64,000 nucleotides of DNA from Triangularia verruculosa (taxonomy: Eukaryota > Ascomycota > Sordariomycetes > Sordariales > Podosporaceae): NCBI GenBank assembly GCA_033296885.1, contig MU863998.1:45141-109140 (forward strand), written 5' to 3'. Shown in pieces: positions 30,567 to 41,523 of the stretch. Each line of letters begins with the position of its first letter. The stretch's first letter is position 1. A program made the translations under genes and the position numbers. Under the pieces are notes generated by a model. That model saw only the letters and a list, made by a program, of their open reading frames with translations, did no database searches and was not told the origin of the DNA.

Positions 30567-31307
30567 CTACACTCTCTCACTAACCCAGATCGCCCCTCTA
30601 CACCCAGCCCTGATGATACCCGTGAGCAGCCAGTGCGGCTCAGCCTTTTGCGCATCATGCTCAACAGCATGGTCCAGATGTTCCAACTCTTCATCTCTTA
30701 TCCTCCTTAGCGTGCTGATCAACTCGGTGAACTCGTCGCTTACATCATACCCCTCTGCCTCCCACTCCGTCACCATCTTCAAAAGCTCCCTGATCTGGGC
30801 GTTGTAGTGACCTCCGATCTCGGTTTCCACCGCCTCGGTGCAGGCCATAGCTGCTTCTTTCCCCATAACAGCCGTTGACCACCCTAGGCCAGTGGCGAGG
30901 ACGGACCAGAGGGGATAGAGAGCGGTTGGGCGGACACGGTGTTTGGCAATCAGAGAGTTGAAGACGCGAAGGTGATCGGCTTCTTGGTCGTACATATGTT
31001 TCATAAGGGGCTTGAGATGAGGTTCCCGGCGGAGGATGGGTGGTGTTTGGGCTGTGTAGATGAGAGTTGCTGCTAGCTCGCCGGCTTGGTTGACGCGGAG
31101 GGCCGAGGAGAGAAAGTCCTTTTGCTCCTGTGTCAAAGGCTTGAGCTTCTTTGGTGGTGGGGGGGTACCATTGGACCCTGGTGGCGGCGGTGGTGATGGT
31201 GGGGAGGAGGTGGTTGAGACATGGCGGGGGAATAGGGAGACTGGTAGTAAAATCTTGGTGGTAGCGAGTTGCCTCGCTGTGCGGAGAAGAGGACGGGAGG
31301 AGGCCAT
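30567..31307 (-). CDS. COQ7: 5-demethoxyubiquinone hydroxylase COQ7 (mitochondrial)
   Basis: A single exon of 246 residues from the ATG at 31307 (MASSRPLLRTARQLATTK). The N-terminus is basic and hydroxylated, fitting a mitochondrial presequence, and is followed by an unusual Pro-rich stretch (residues 36-52). The di-iron ligands of the COQ7/CLK-1 family are present: Glu77 (NQAGELAA), Glu109 and His112 (YDQEADHLRVF), the Glu161-His167 region (EAVETEIGGHYNAQ) and Glu207/His210 (RDEELEHLDHA). The enzyme hydroxylates demethoxyubiquinone in the penultimate step of ubiquinone synthesis, bound to the matrix face of the inner membrane with the other Coq proteins. The open frame extends upstream, but without an ATG. 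It is divergent from RTF1. Confidence 0.96.
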   Translation of the reverse strand: MASSRPLLRTARQLATTKILLPVSLFPRHVSTTSSPPSPPPPPGSNGTPPPPKKLKPLTQEQKDFLSSALRVNQAGELAATLIYTAQTPPILRREPHLKPLMKHMYDQEADHLRVFNSLIAKHRVRPTALYPLWSVLATGLGWSTAVMGKEAAMACTEAVETEIGGHYNAQIRELLKMVTEWEAEGYDVSDEFTELISTLRRIRDEELEHLDHAVEHDAQKAEPHWLLTGIIRAGCRGAIWVSERV

Positions 31308-31803
31308 TGTGTATATCCTGTTCACTGCAACAAACAGTGAAAATATGACCCGTGAACCTCGACGACTGCGCTGAGGGAAGCTTCGATGAAAGTGAGTGGG
31401 CTGATGATGCTGGGGATCCACTGTTGCCAAGCGTTTCGCGGCGCGGCTCCAACAATCCCTGCCAGTTGCCCGCCAAGCCGGCCGACCAATTGACAACTGC
31501 TGCGACTTTTGGGGACTCTATAGACGTCAGTCACCAGACTCAACCTCGAACATCTCGTCGCCTAAGAGCAAACTTTGCGCTTCTATTGTTTGCGCATTCA
31601 TTGCTATTGTTGCCTAACGCCTCGGTCACCCCGAAGGACCGTCTATACCATCTGGCAACTGAAACCTACTGTGTAAACGGCCACTCTTTCCCGAAGCGCG
31701 TTCCCCATCGCGTCGTCGAGTCCTGTCAGACCGCCGATAGATATACCACGCTTTACGTCAGCCACGAGCCGCGCGATCGCTCCAATCCAGAAGATAAATC
31801 ACA
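31308..31803. promoter_or_regulatory. COQ7-RTF1 divergent promoter region
   Basis: 496 nt between two divergent ATGs, so both promoters and leaders are expected here. No further gene is supported. Confidence 0.6.
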
Positions 31804-34082
31804 ATGTCTGACGTCGAATCGCTCGATGATGAGCTGCTTGCGCTCGCCGGAGGAGACGAGTACTCGGATTCCGAAGATGACCAGCCCAGAAACAGAAGTC
31901 GGAACAGGTCGCGCACGACATCACCAGCCCCGGGGTCTTCGAGAAATAATGATGCGTCGGGTAGGGGTGTAGCAGTTAAAAGGACACCTGGAAGTAAGGG
32001 GAGAAGACGGAGTAGAAGTGATGATGAGTCGGAGGATGAAGGCGAGGCGTAAGTTGTCACCAGCTTCCCCCCCATTCTGCCAGTCTGCCCGCCTTTAGGT
32101 AGCTACCAGGTGGTCACCCCTCTTGTGAGGGCTGTGAAGTCGCTTGAGCGACTCTTGCGACCTCACAGTTCAGGCCTCAACACTGGCAGCTTGCTTCCCC
32201 TCCTGCCTCTCTCTTTCCCCCACCACCTGCCACTCTCCCACTTTCTTTCATTTCCTCGGCGCAACTCGCAGTAAATTGCTGCCACGCTCAGTTTTTCTTC
32301 CTCATTTTCTCACCACAAACTTCACCATCACGAGCGTCAGCAACAATGGCAGTCACAGAAAGAGTGCTAACCCGAATGCGCCCGCGTAGTTCGCCTCCCG
32401 GCTCTCCAGGATCGCAAGGTTCAGCTTCGATGGACGACTCCGACTCCGACTCTGACGCTGCGCCGACTCAAGCTCGCGGCGGAGATGACGACGCCGTCCA
32501 GTACCCCGTCGAGGGCCTGTTTAAGAGCCAAGAGGAGAAGGCCAGAATCATGGGCATGCGTGAGATTGAGAGAGAACAGATTCTTGCTGAGCGGAGAGAA
32601 GAAAATGAGCGTATTCGACAGAATAGGATGCTGCGACAGCTCAAGGTCAACCAGGAGAAGGACAACAAGAAGCGCAAGGCCAGTGCCGCCGATCTCGAGG
32701 ATGAGCTGAGGAAGCCGTCCCGCGCTCGCACCAAGGCTGGTGAGATCAGCGAGAAGATGGATACGTTGCGCCGTGCTCGCGAGGAGCGCTCCAGCCGCAG
32801 AGAGCAGAGGGAGAGGGACATGGACCGTCGTAAGCAGCGGTCTCCTTCTTACAGAGACCGAAGCCGCAGTCCCGACGACCGCGATAGCGACGCGGGGGAT
32901 TGGCGCAGAGGCTCCCGCCAGAAGTCTAGATCGCCCGAGAAGGAGATCCTGCCTGCTGATCTCCGCGATGTCGAGCGTGTCCGTGTTGGTCGCAGCCGCT
33001 TCGCCGAGGTGTGCTTCTACCCTGGCTTCGAGCAGGCTATTACCGGCTGCTTTGTGCGCATCAACATTGGTCCTGATCAGGCTACTCGGCAAGATGTCTA
33101 CCGTATGGCTATTATTAAGGGTATGTTTTAGTCTGCATCTCGCTTTTGCGGTTACTTGACTAACAGTTCCACAGGCTTCAACACCGGTCGACCTTATGCC
33201 ATGCCTGACAGTTCCGGACACCAAATGGTCGTTGACCTGTACGTCAAGGTCGCTCACGGAGACGCCGTCAGAGAATGGCCCTTCATCAGCTGCTCTGACA
33301 GAGGCTTCACCGAGGTATGTGCCGCTCCCAACCCCCTTCCCAAAATCCGTAATGACTAACACTCCCCCTTTCAGAGCGAATGGAACCGCTACAAACAAGT
33401 CTGCCTAACAGCAGGCATCAACATTCCCACCAAGAACCAACTCGTCGCAAAGATCTCCGACATTAATGGTTTGGTCCGGCACAAGTGGACCGAGCAGGAG
33501 ATTGCGGATAAGCTCAAGCGCCAGAACACGCTCATGGCCAAGTTCAGCAACACGGAGCGGGACAACTTGACGCGTCAGCTCGAGGCCGCGCGGGTGAGGG
33601 GGGATGAGGATGCGGTTGATAGCATTCAGAAGAAGCTTGAGGACCTGAGCACCCCGAAGCTGGCGTTTAGGACGTCGCTGGCTTCGGAGAGGAGGGGTGA
33701 AGGGAAAGGGATGACGCAGCAGGAGAGGCTAGCGGTGCTGAATGCGGAGAATAGGAGGAGGAATGCGGAGGAGGTGAGGAAGGCGCAGTTGAAGGAGAGG
33801 GAGAGGAGGATTATTCCCAAGGGGAGGAGTGCGGCGGATACTCCGAGTGGGAGTCAGGGTGGTGGTGGGGGGGAGAGTCAAAGGGAGGGGAGTGGTGGGG
33901 GTAATACGCCTGCTGCTAATGGGGGCGGGGGTGGTTTGTTGCCGCATATTGCCAAGTTGCAGGAGCAGCAGAGGGCGGCGGCGGCGGCGGCGAAGAATGG
34001 GCTGCCGTTGGTGCATGCGCCGCTGATGGATGATGATATTATTGGGGCGTTGGATTTGGGGATTGATGTGGAGATTGATTGA
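31804..34082 (+). CDS. RTF1: RNA polymerase II-associated Paf1 complex subunit RTF1 (Plus3 domain)
   Basis: Four exons (31804-32048, 32390-33120, 33175-33314, 33375-34082) give 607 residues. The start MSDVESLDDELLALAGGD is typical of Rtf1. A charged region follows, with a segment around VEGLFKSQEEKARIMGMREI. The Plus3 domain spans about 270-400 (LRDVERVRVGRSRFAEVCFY, GFNTGRPYAMPDSSGHQ formed across intron 2, and SEWNRYKQVCLTAG across intron 3). A Lys/Arg/Gly-rich C-terminus ends HAPLMDDDIIGALDLGIDVE. Rtf1 joins the Paf1 complex to chromatin through Spt5 and promotes H2B ubiquitination and H3K4 methylation during elongation. Intron 1 is long (341 nt), with a CTAAC branch site and a structured segment. 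The last exon switches to very G-rich codons and carries Gly runs. Confidence 0.95.
32098..32168 (+). ncRNA. Stacked hairpins within RTF1 intron 1 (candidate structured RNA)
   Basis: Consecutive exact inverted repeats are visible: the palindrome GGTAGCTACC (32098-32107); CCCTC-TTGT-GAGGG (32118-32131); then CTGTGA (32132-32137) pairing with TCACAG (32163-32168) around an inner AGTCGC-TTGA-GCGACT hairpin (32138-32153). The four elements nearly abut. No C/D box pair or clear H/ACA tail was found, so it is not classed as a snoRNA. It could also be a splicing or transcript structure. Confidence 0.35.
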
Positions 34083-35090
34083 GATTGAGATTGGTGATGG
34101 TGATGGTGATGGTGATGGAAGAGGGGATTGCGTTTTGAGTTTTTTGCTGTTGTTGCTTTTTCTTTGGGGCGTGGCATTGTGGTTTTATATGATGCTATGG
34201 CTTGCAGAGAGGGAAGAAAAGCTGGGGGAGTAGATGAGGGGGTGCTCGGGTATAACATTAGCAGCAGCGGAACGGATCATACAATATGCATGCATCTGTT
34301 TAGTTGTGTAAGATACTAGAAGGGAAGAGGGGTAAGATAAGGTAGATACAGTGAAAAGAAGGTTAAAACCATTTGGAAGCGGAAGTTGATTTGTGATGAT
34401 ATGAGATAGGGATGAGGTTCTTACAAAGATCGTTGATAGACAGATGTCTTGATAGATCTCTGAGTTTCTGTTGACCATCTATCGAGGTGCCTATCGATTC
34501 ATCTTTCAGTAACCTTGAAGCTATTTTGGAGTATTTCTCAACTACTTTTTAGGTGTGGTCTCTTTTTTGTCCCACGACGTCAGGGGAAGTATCATCACCG
34601 TCGTAATTGCCTGCCTTTGTGTGTCGGTTCATTTACAACACTGCCCAGACACAACCGAGTGTACTGGATCCTTGTAAATAAACATAGGATGGTTGTTGAA
34701 CAAGGAAATAAAACAACATTTGTACATTAAAAAAGCTGGCTATCAAAAGTGTATCTTGGAACCCTTCCCCCTTCCAAAAACAGTAACAAGAAAAAAACCG
34801 CCAATGCTTGCAGGAAATAAAAAACCGTATACATGCCCTTTCCATCCTCTCACTTCCCCTACAACGCCTACGCAAATATATATCTTTCCTCTTCCCACAA
34901 CAAGAACTCCTCTTCCTCGCTCACCCCCATCCCCCAACTCCCCTCCCCTCCCCTCCCCTCCCCTCCCCTTTCTAACACTTCAACTCCAACAACACCACAA
35001 CACCCCATACTTCAACTCAATTACTACACACCCACCGTTAGCCCTTTCATCCCCCAAAATCAAACCTGACACAAAAAGAAAAAGAACTTA
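34083..35090. other. Convergent 3' flanks of RTF1 and PLD1, with CTCCC repeat
   Basis: About 1 kb, mostly A/T-rich then C-rich toward PLD1. The CTCCC tandem lies at 34937-34969. No gene is supported. Confidence 0.5.
34937..34969. repeat. CTCCC tandem repeat
   Basis: About six copies of a 5-nt unit are read directly in the PLD1 3' flank. Confidence 0.9.
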
Positions 35091-38000
35091 CTAAATAGCC
35101 AACGGAGCCACCTGATCAACCTGAAACAGCCAATTCCCATTCGTCTCCTCCACCACCAGCCAGTCATAAGGAAACTGCACCAGCGCCCCCTGCGTCATCC
35201 CCAATAACTCCTCCGCCTCCCCCCTCCCGAGCATATCATCCCCCGGCAAAAACCCCCCCTTCCTATTGCTCCCCCTCGTCGTCGCCCTCCTCCTCGGCTT
35301 CCTCTGGCTTCCCGTCGCCGTACTATCCCCGGTCTTCGGAGGCTTTTCACCGCCGTTGTTATTATTGGAAAACGTCGCTCGCCGTTCCCGTGGCTTGCCC
35401 ACTACATCCAACCTCTCCGATTGTTGTTGAGGCAAATGGTCCTGACTAGAATTATCCGGCACAACAGCAGGATCCGGGTTCACACCCTCCCACTCCTGCT
35501 GTTTCTCATCATAAACCCCATCCTTTCTCTGCTCGTCCTTATTCGCTGCATCCTTTATTGTGTTGATAATCGGACTGGAGATTTTTTCCGCCATCGCTTG
35601 ACTAACCGTAGCTGGACCCGGCGCTCCAATCCCCGCTCCTCCACCCGCAGCCTGCGCCGCTGCGTGGCTCATATGCGGCTTCTCGCTTTCTTCATCCGAC
35701 CGGTGCAAGTCCATGCTTTCCTTGAAGCGTTGGTTGTAAGCGTCAAACTCCTTGTACTCGGCCCAGTTTGTCGCTTCAGAGTCTGGCATGCACCGGAACA
35801 CGCGGCGGTAGATCCTCGTGTTGTTTTCTGCCGCCCGGGACCAGACCTCGTCGTAAAAGGCCGGGTTGAGGGGGTCGCGCATGCAGTCTTTGTGGATGTC
35901 GGCTGGTTTGATGTCGATCGGCAGAGTGTGCATGGGGCCGAACGAGAGTCTGCCGTTGGCATCCGTGTGCACGGGTGGGCCGCCAATGTCGGTGTCGTCT
36001 ACCATGGGGAGTGTCGGAAGCTGGTTGGCGCGTGGCAGACCGAGTTGCTCTGTGGTGCGTCTGTCGAATGGCGGCATTGGCGGGATGTCATCGTTGTCGA
36101 CGCCGCCTTCGTCACGGGAGGGGGCAACTGAGGGGCGCCGGAGCTGGTGAGCTTGCTTCGGACTGTCGAGTGTGCCCCTGCCGCCAGACAGGACATCATG
36201 GACCAACACCTCGCGATCATTGACAACGACAGAGTCCCGGCCTTGGTCAAGACCTTCCTCTTGAGCGGCCTTCCAACGGTCTTGACCGGAGCCTTCCACA
36301 TCCGGCTTGTTCTTGTCGCCCTGGGGGATTTCTATCCGCAAATCGGCAGATGCTTTGCCCTTTGACGCCCGAGAAGTGGACCGTCCCCGACCCACTGGCT
36401 TCTCCGGGTCGGTATCCTGCTGATCACTAGGAGTCTTCCGAGAAGGAATGTTGAGCGGTTCAGGACGAGCCGAGCTACGGCGTCTTGAACTCTCTGCCAC
36501 TGGGGACAATCCATCAGACTCGTCGCTGTAGATGCGGTCCATCTCGGCTTCAAAGGCCTCCGCCTGATCGAGATCAGCCTGCCTCTCTTCCTCCAGAATC
36601 TCGTCGACATCAAGACCCAAATGCTCTCTCATCAACCGTAGACGCAACGTGTGCGCAAATCTTCCAACCTGGTAAGGGCGCCCCGCCATGGTAGACCAGA
36701 TCATGTCGGTGTCGCGCACGATGGCAGCAGCCTCAGAATCGCGGTTGCCTAGCATAGAACGTTCGTTGATGTTCGCCGATCCGATCAGAGCAACCCGGTC
36801 GTCCACAATGATGCACTTGGCGTGAATGTACAAAATCTCGGTCGTCAGCATGCCGTTTGACATCTTGCCCCACTGCCGAAGACTGAAGAACTGGATGTAG
36901 TCTTCGGGATCGATACCGGCAGCACGCAAGCGCCCAAAAATCGAGTGCTCCCCGCGGCAGATACTGCGGTATTGACACTGCAGAATGAGACGGACACTGG
37001 TACCGTCCTGTTCATTCACCTCGTTCTGGAAGCCAGGCATGAGGGGAATAAGAATAACCGCCCGCCAGTCCTCGTCGTTCTCATGGGCCCGTATGATGCG
37101 GCGGACCAAGGCATCACCGATACCGTTGACCATCTTCGTGTTCAGAGTCTCGGTGCTGGTGACGAAGAACTGATTCTCCATGTAGACAAAATGGTCCGAG
37201 TCCTCAATCATCTTGATGTAAGCCAGGTGAATACTCTGTTCCGTGTCTTCTATGCCGAGGGACCAGGTCGACGCCGAGCGAAGAATCTGCACCTCGCAGG
37301 TGCCGTTCAAGCCGACTGCTTCAAGCTCTTCTAGGTTGCAATCCGGCGGAGGGAGCAGGAATGGCGTAGGTCTGGTGGGCTTGCGTCCGCGACGGACGTA
37401 GTTCCATCTCTGGACGAAGTGACGGGTAAGATCGCGAGCCGGCTGGCCTACCACCTGCATGGAAATATCATGCCATGGCATCCTTGGGATTCTGGAGCGG
37501 TCATACATCTCTTCGTACGGCTCGTTCAGACGGAAAAAGTCGCGGACACGAGGGTTCGAGTAGTCCTTGCCAGGGAACAGCTGCACATGCTCAGCATCCC
37601 TCGGCTGGCCCTCTTGAGGCTCGAAACCAGTAGGCTTGTCGTCTACTACAGGATGTTGCGGGCAGTCCCAGCGGCCAAAGCAGAGATCGATACCGCCGAC
37701 AAAGGCAATATCGTGGTCGACAATGACAACTTTTTCGTGGTGAGCAAAGAAGAATTGATTCTTTTTGAACTGATGCGGCGAGCGTTGAACAAAAACATTC
37801 GGGTGCAGGTTAAGCAAAGAAAACTTGGTGTACTCGGAATCGATAGGGATGGCGGCCTCGACGTTGCGGTAAACGATAACAAAGATCTTGACGCCTTCGG
37901 CAGCCTTCCGCTGAAGGAGACGATCCAGTCGCCACTTCTGACTGATGCAAGCCGGCCGTCTCATGTACAGCTCGGGACTCAACCACCAGTCATGGATGTA

Positions 38001-40550
38001 AATAACATCCTTGGCCATGCTGATGGCTCGAGATACGTTCCACATGTAATCGCGGCCGTCAACGAGCCACTGCGCATAAACTCCGGTGCGAACAGGGGCA
38101 AAACTACCAAACCGATTCCGCAGATGCCAAGGTGTGTTCTTCAACATCTCCACGATGGACTCCTCAAATTGCTGGATGAGATGCTGGTTGGGGGAGAAGA
38201 GCTTCACTTTTCGCTCCGAGGTGAGAATCTTGAGTGTGTGATGCTTAGCCGCCGGACGAGGAGCAGCCAAATCAAGATTCTCAATATCATCCTCGCCCTC
38301 CTTTTCCTTGCCGGCAAGCTCCTTGTCCTTGTTGTTCTTGGAAATAAGCTTGAACTTGGGATCCACGAGGTAGACATCGTAGATGTTCATGTTCTCCGGA
38401 GACTCGACACACACAATGTAGCTCTGGCGCACAAGGAACCATTTCCGACTGTGTCTAGCAATCACCTTTCCTGGCGTCAAAACCCGTCGAAAGTCGAGTC
38501 CCTTGGAAGACTGAATGTGCAGGTAGCATTCCTTTCCGTGGTAGCTTCCTTCGGCAGCAAGCCGGACACCCAGAGCCGAGAGCTCGAGGAAGCGGCAGAG
38601 ACGGTTGCTATCCGCACGGAACATGAGCCAGCGGATCATGTCCTGAAGATACTTTTCCAGCGTCCTCTGTTGCCGTTCGACATAGCGCCTCTTGGCCACA
38701 TTGGGGTCAAGAGCACTCGCACCGAGATCGGCCATGGACCCCAGAGCTGATGTCTTTCGTCGAGCACCAAGATACGACATGCGGGACCGCCTCTTCCGGA
38801 TCGGTGCGTCTACGTCGGTTCCTTCCTGAACAGTCGCCTCGCCTGCTGTTAGCTCCCCAGCCGTCTCTTCAGCTCTATCGTTGTTATTAAGAAGCGGGTT
38901 AGGCGTAAGCTGGCTGTTAGGAACATCTTCGTCATCCGACTCGTCCAAACCTCTGACTCCGCGAAGATAGGGGAAAGCTGACAGAGGAAAGCTGGGCTGT
39001 TTCGGCCTGGCACCTTGATGAATTGACGGCAATTTTTCGTTGCCGAGCGTCAACTTGTATTTCCAGTGAAGGTTCAGAATGTCCTTGATGGTGCGCTGAA
39101 TGGTCCATTTCATCTGGCTCGGACCGCTGCCATATTCGAGCTCGATTTCAAACAGCCAATGTCTCTCACTGTCCTTCTCCTGACTCGGCGTGCTGCCCTT
39201 GACTTTGAGCCTCAGCTGCTCCAGCAGTACGGGTATCCTCTTGTTTCCATGCTCGTCCCGCTGGATCATGCTGGCCAGCATCAACACAGCCGGGGTGACG
39301 GCCCGAAGTTCAGCCATGAGCTCTGCTGATTTGGCAAAGTCAAACTGCTCGTCCGGCTTCTTCCGCAGTAGCTTCAAGGCACCCTTGACCTGTCTCCATT
39401 TTTGCGCACTAAACGTACTGGCTCGCTCAGTCCCGAAAAAGGGCCTCCTGGGGCTAATGGCGTCCCCATCACTGACACCACCGCCGCCACCTCCGAGGGC
39501 CGAAAATCTTCTGAAATGGTGGCCGACCCTGGATCCTCCGGGACTCTCGGCGTCGTCCCCGTCATCATGACCACCTCGAGAGGACCATGGCGTAACTCTT
39601 CTAGGGGCCCGTGCATTAGTCAGGCGGTCACGACCCTCGCCCTCGGACAGAACGCCATGCTCTTCGGCGCCTCCCAACGTTGCACGTCGCAAAAGCCCCC
39701 CAAATCGTCCATGACCGGGGTGGGAATCCTGACTTCCTAGACCAACCTGAGGCGTGTTGGGCGTCGAGTACGAGTCCATCCTGGGTCTCCGAATCCGTCT
39801 CTTTTTTCGCTGCTTCCCCTTCCCACTAGCACCGGCAGTCTCATCAGCGGTTTCCTCGGCGTCTGCGTCAATGTCGCTACCTTCATCCGCCGCACGAGGA
39901 ATCCGCGGTGGGTTACGGAGGGCTGTTGGGGAGCTTGCGGTCGAGGGCAGTTCGGACGGCCCAGCACCTGGCGTCTTGGGAGTATGCGATCCGCCGGGAC
40001 CTTTGAGATCTTTGAGTTTGGAGATGAACCCCGAGCCACGAAACTTTCCAAAGGCTTCACGGGTATCCCAAGAACCCTGTCTCGAGTGTGCTATTATTGG
40101 ATCCGGGGCGAAGTCATCTCGGGTAAATTGCACACTCTTTCGGTTTGGGTTCGGTGATGCGAAGTCTGTTGGGTCCAACACACTGGGCGGGCTTGAAGCA
40201 GCACCCCTAGGGGGGCCTTCGAGGTTGGGTGCCGAGGGTATAGATCCATTGGCATACACGGCGGCCGCATTGACATACACGGCGGCCGGGGGAGACTCTC
40301 TGTCATGGACAGCCCCGTTCAAGTAGTCTGTAGGCTGGTTCTCGGTATTGTTCTGCCCACGTAAAGAATTCGGCCTCGTCGCTGGTCTCGTAGCAAAGTC
40401 GACATGGTCGGACAGCAGCGGCGATGAGTGAGTGTGGAGGAGTTGGGCCTGGGGTATGGTCGGCAGTTCGCCTAGCGTGCCGGAAGACAGCGTGGTTTTT
40501 GTCTCTTTTCGAGGCGTGCCCGCGGGCTCGAGCCGGGGGGTATCCGTCAT
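35091..40550 (-). CDS. PLD1: Phospholipase D1 (PX-PH-HKD type, Spo14/PLD1)
   Basis: A single, unusually long exon of 1,819 residues. The first about 400 residues are disordered and basic (GKGKQRKKRRIRRPRMDS). A PX-like region (about residues 470-540, with IQRTIKDILNLHWKYKLTLG) and a PH-like region (about 670-800, with RRVLTPGKVIARHSRKWFLV) follow. Both catalytic HKD motifs are intact: FFAHHEKVVIVDHDIAFVGG (about residue 936) and YIHAKCIIVDDRVALIGSAN (about residue 1243). The protein hydrolyses phosphatidylcholine to phosphatidic acid and choline at membranes recruited by phosphoinositides. In yeast Spo14 this is needed for sporulation and some secretory bypass pathways. The C-terminal 400 residues are partly disordered and end in a short conserved stretch (LVQFPYDWLVVEETNGNWLF). 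No intron was needed to keep the frame. Confidence 0.96.
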   Translation of the reverse strand: MTDTPRLEPAGTPRKETKTTLSSGTLGELPTIPQAQLLHTHSSPLLSDHVDFATRPATRPNSLRGQNNTENQPTDYLNGAVHDRESPPAAVYVNAAAVYANGSIPSAPNLEGPPRGAASSPPSVLDPTDFASPNPNRKSVQFTRDDFAPDPIIAHSRQGSWDTREAFGKFRGSGFISKLKDLKGPGGSHTPKTPGAGPSELPSTASSPTALRNPPRIPRAADEGSDIDADAEETADETAGASGKGKQRKKRRIRRPRMDSYSTPNTPQVGLGSQDSHPGHGRFGGLLRRATLGGAEEHGVLSEGEGRDRLTNARAPRRVTPWSSRGGHDDGDDAESPGGSRVGHHFRRFSALGGGGGGVSDGDAISPRRPFFGTERASTFSAQKWRQVKGALKLLRKKPDEQFDFAKSAELMAELRAVTPAVLMLASMIQRDEHGNKRIPVLLEQLRLKVKGSTPSQEKDSERHWLFEIELEYGSGPSQMKWTIQRTIKDILNLHWKYKLTLGNEKLPSIHQGARPKQPSFPLSAFPYLRGVRGLDESDDEDVPNSQLTPNPLLNNNDRAEETAGELTAGEATVQEGTDVDAPIRKRRSRMSYLGARRKTSALGSMADLGASALDPNVAKRRYVERQQRTLEKYLQDMIRWLMFRADSNRLCRFLELSALGVRLAAEGSYHGKECYLHIQSSKGLDFRRVLTPGKVIARHSRKWFLVRQSYIVCVESPENMNIYDVYLVDPKFKLISKNNKDKELAGKEKEGEDDIENLDLAAPRPAAKHHTLKILTSERKVKLFSPNQHLIQQFEESIVEMLKNTPWHLRNRFGSFAPVRTGVYAQWLVDGRDYMWNVSRAISMAKDVIYIHDWWLSPELYMRRPACISQKWRLDRLLQRKAAEGVKIFVIVYRNVEAAIPIDSEYTKFSLLNLHPNVFVQRSPHQFKKNQFFFAHHEKVVIVDHDIAFVGGIDLCFGRWDCPQHPVVDDKPTGFEPQEGQPRDAEHVQLFPGKDYSNPRVRDFFRLNEPYEEMYDRSRIPRMPWHDISMQVVGQPARDLTRHFVQRWNYVRRGRKPTRPTPFLLPPPDCNLEELEAVGLNGTCEVQILRSASTWSLGIEDTEQSIHLAYIKMIEDSDHFVYMENQFFVTSTETLNTKMVNGIGDALVRRIIRAHENDEDWRAVILIPLMPGFQNEVNEQDGTSVRLILQCQYRSICRGEHSIFGRLRAAGIDPEDYIQFFSLRQWGKMSNGMLTTEILYIHAKCIIVDDRVALIGSANINERSMLGNRDSEAAAIVRDTDMIWSTMAGRPYQVGRFAHTLRLRLMREHLGLDVDEILEEERQADLDQAEAFEAEMDRIYSDESDGLSPVAESSRRRSSARPEPLNIPSRKTPSDQQDTDPEKPVGRGRSTSRASKGKASADLRIEIPQGDKNKPDVEGSGQDRWKAAQEEGLDQGRDSVVVNDREVLVHDVLSGGRGTLDSPKQAHQLRRPSVAPSRDEGGVDNDDIPPMPPFDRRTTEQLGLPRANQLPTLPMVDDTDIGGPPVHTDANGRLSFGPMHTLPIDIKPADIHKDCMRDPLNPAFYDEVWSRAAENNTRIYRRVFRCMPDSEATNWAEYKEFDAYNQRFKESMDLHRSDEESEKPHMSHAAAQAAGGGAGIGAPGPATVSQAMAEKISSPIINTIKDAANKDEQRKDGVYDEKQQEWEGVNPDPAVVPDNSSQDHLPQQQSERLDVVGKPRERRATFSNNNNGGEKPPKTGDSTATGSQRKPRRRATTRGSNRKGGFLPGDDMLGRGEAEELLGMTQGALVQFPYDWLVVEETNGNWLFQVDQVAPLAI

Positions 40551-41523
40551 GCTTCTTCTCTATGTCTGTATTCTTTCCCTCGCCAGAAGACAAGCCGGCT
40601 GTTCGCAAAGATGGTGGAAGGCCTCACTAGCGAAACATGAGGTGTTGTTCGTTCGCAACGCCAACGGCCAACGTCTCGGATTCGCGTGGCACAAATTCGG
40701 GGAAAGTTCTGGTGTTGCTTAAGTCGAGAGCTATGAGCGACAGTGATGGAAATGGTGTGTATGGCAGGACGAGATACAGCGGCGCGTTCTGCGCGTCGGT
40801 GGCATGTGTCGGTTGCAGATTGTGGAACTGTCGGAGTTGAACCAGGAAAAGCAGCTAAAACGGTCTAGTCAAGCGGGATGTGATCAGTGTGCACTTCCAA
40901 TGCTGCTTCTGCTTGATGCTGTGTTGTGTGGGATAAAGATGGATGCAACCAAACTTCCCAGTTTCCAGAGCCAACATCAACGGCTGGGCACCATCGCATT
41001 CCCCATTCCCACAGCTGCGGGATCGAGGATGCCGCCTGACGTTGGCTGCAGCGACAGCGACAGGGGCTGTTCCGCGCAATTTACTGACCCCTTCCACTGG
41101 GCCCCACGCTCTGCTGGGCCTGCCCCATGTTTCATCATTTCCAGCGACATGATCCTAATCTCGACAACTTGGGATGGCCTGGCCGGCAAGATTGGATGGC
41201 AGCATCTCTAGTTCCACAGCGCCTACGGAGTAGATGTCATGTATGTGATAGTGTAGTGCAGCATATGACACAGAGACGATAACTATTGTATTGTCCTCTG
41301 GGCACTAAAAAGATGGTAAGAAATAAATGCTACCAAAGGTGCGGCTGACAGGCTGCAGCCTCAAAGCCCTGACCACTGGGCTGAAGTGCGCTGGCAGGGG
41401 TGCCCCTCCAACGTCCCACGAGAGGCGGGGTCTCAAATTCGCGTCTCCAACGGCCTCAACGCGTCGGAGCTCCAGCAACCGACATCATCATTCGGATATT
41501 TCCTACATATCGATGCCACCACC
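40551..41523. promoter_or_regulatory. PLD1-gamma-tubulin divergent intergenic region
   Basis: About 970 nt between divergent starts. It should hold both promoters. No other gene or RNA is seen, and short open frames lack domains. Confidence 0.5.

Noticed and set aside
30567..31496. Extended COQ7 frame starting upstream of 31307
   Set aside because: The extension lacks an ATG and does not resemble the family. The ATG at 31307 gives the normal presequence.
31352..31972. 206-codon plus-strand open frame overlapping the RTF1 start
   Set aside because: It runs through the divergent promoter in a different frame from RTF1 and has no domain.
37419..38750. 443-codon plus-strand open frame over PLD1
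   Set aside because: Antisense to the PLD1 catalytic region, which is clearly coding on the minus strand.
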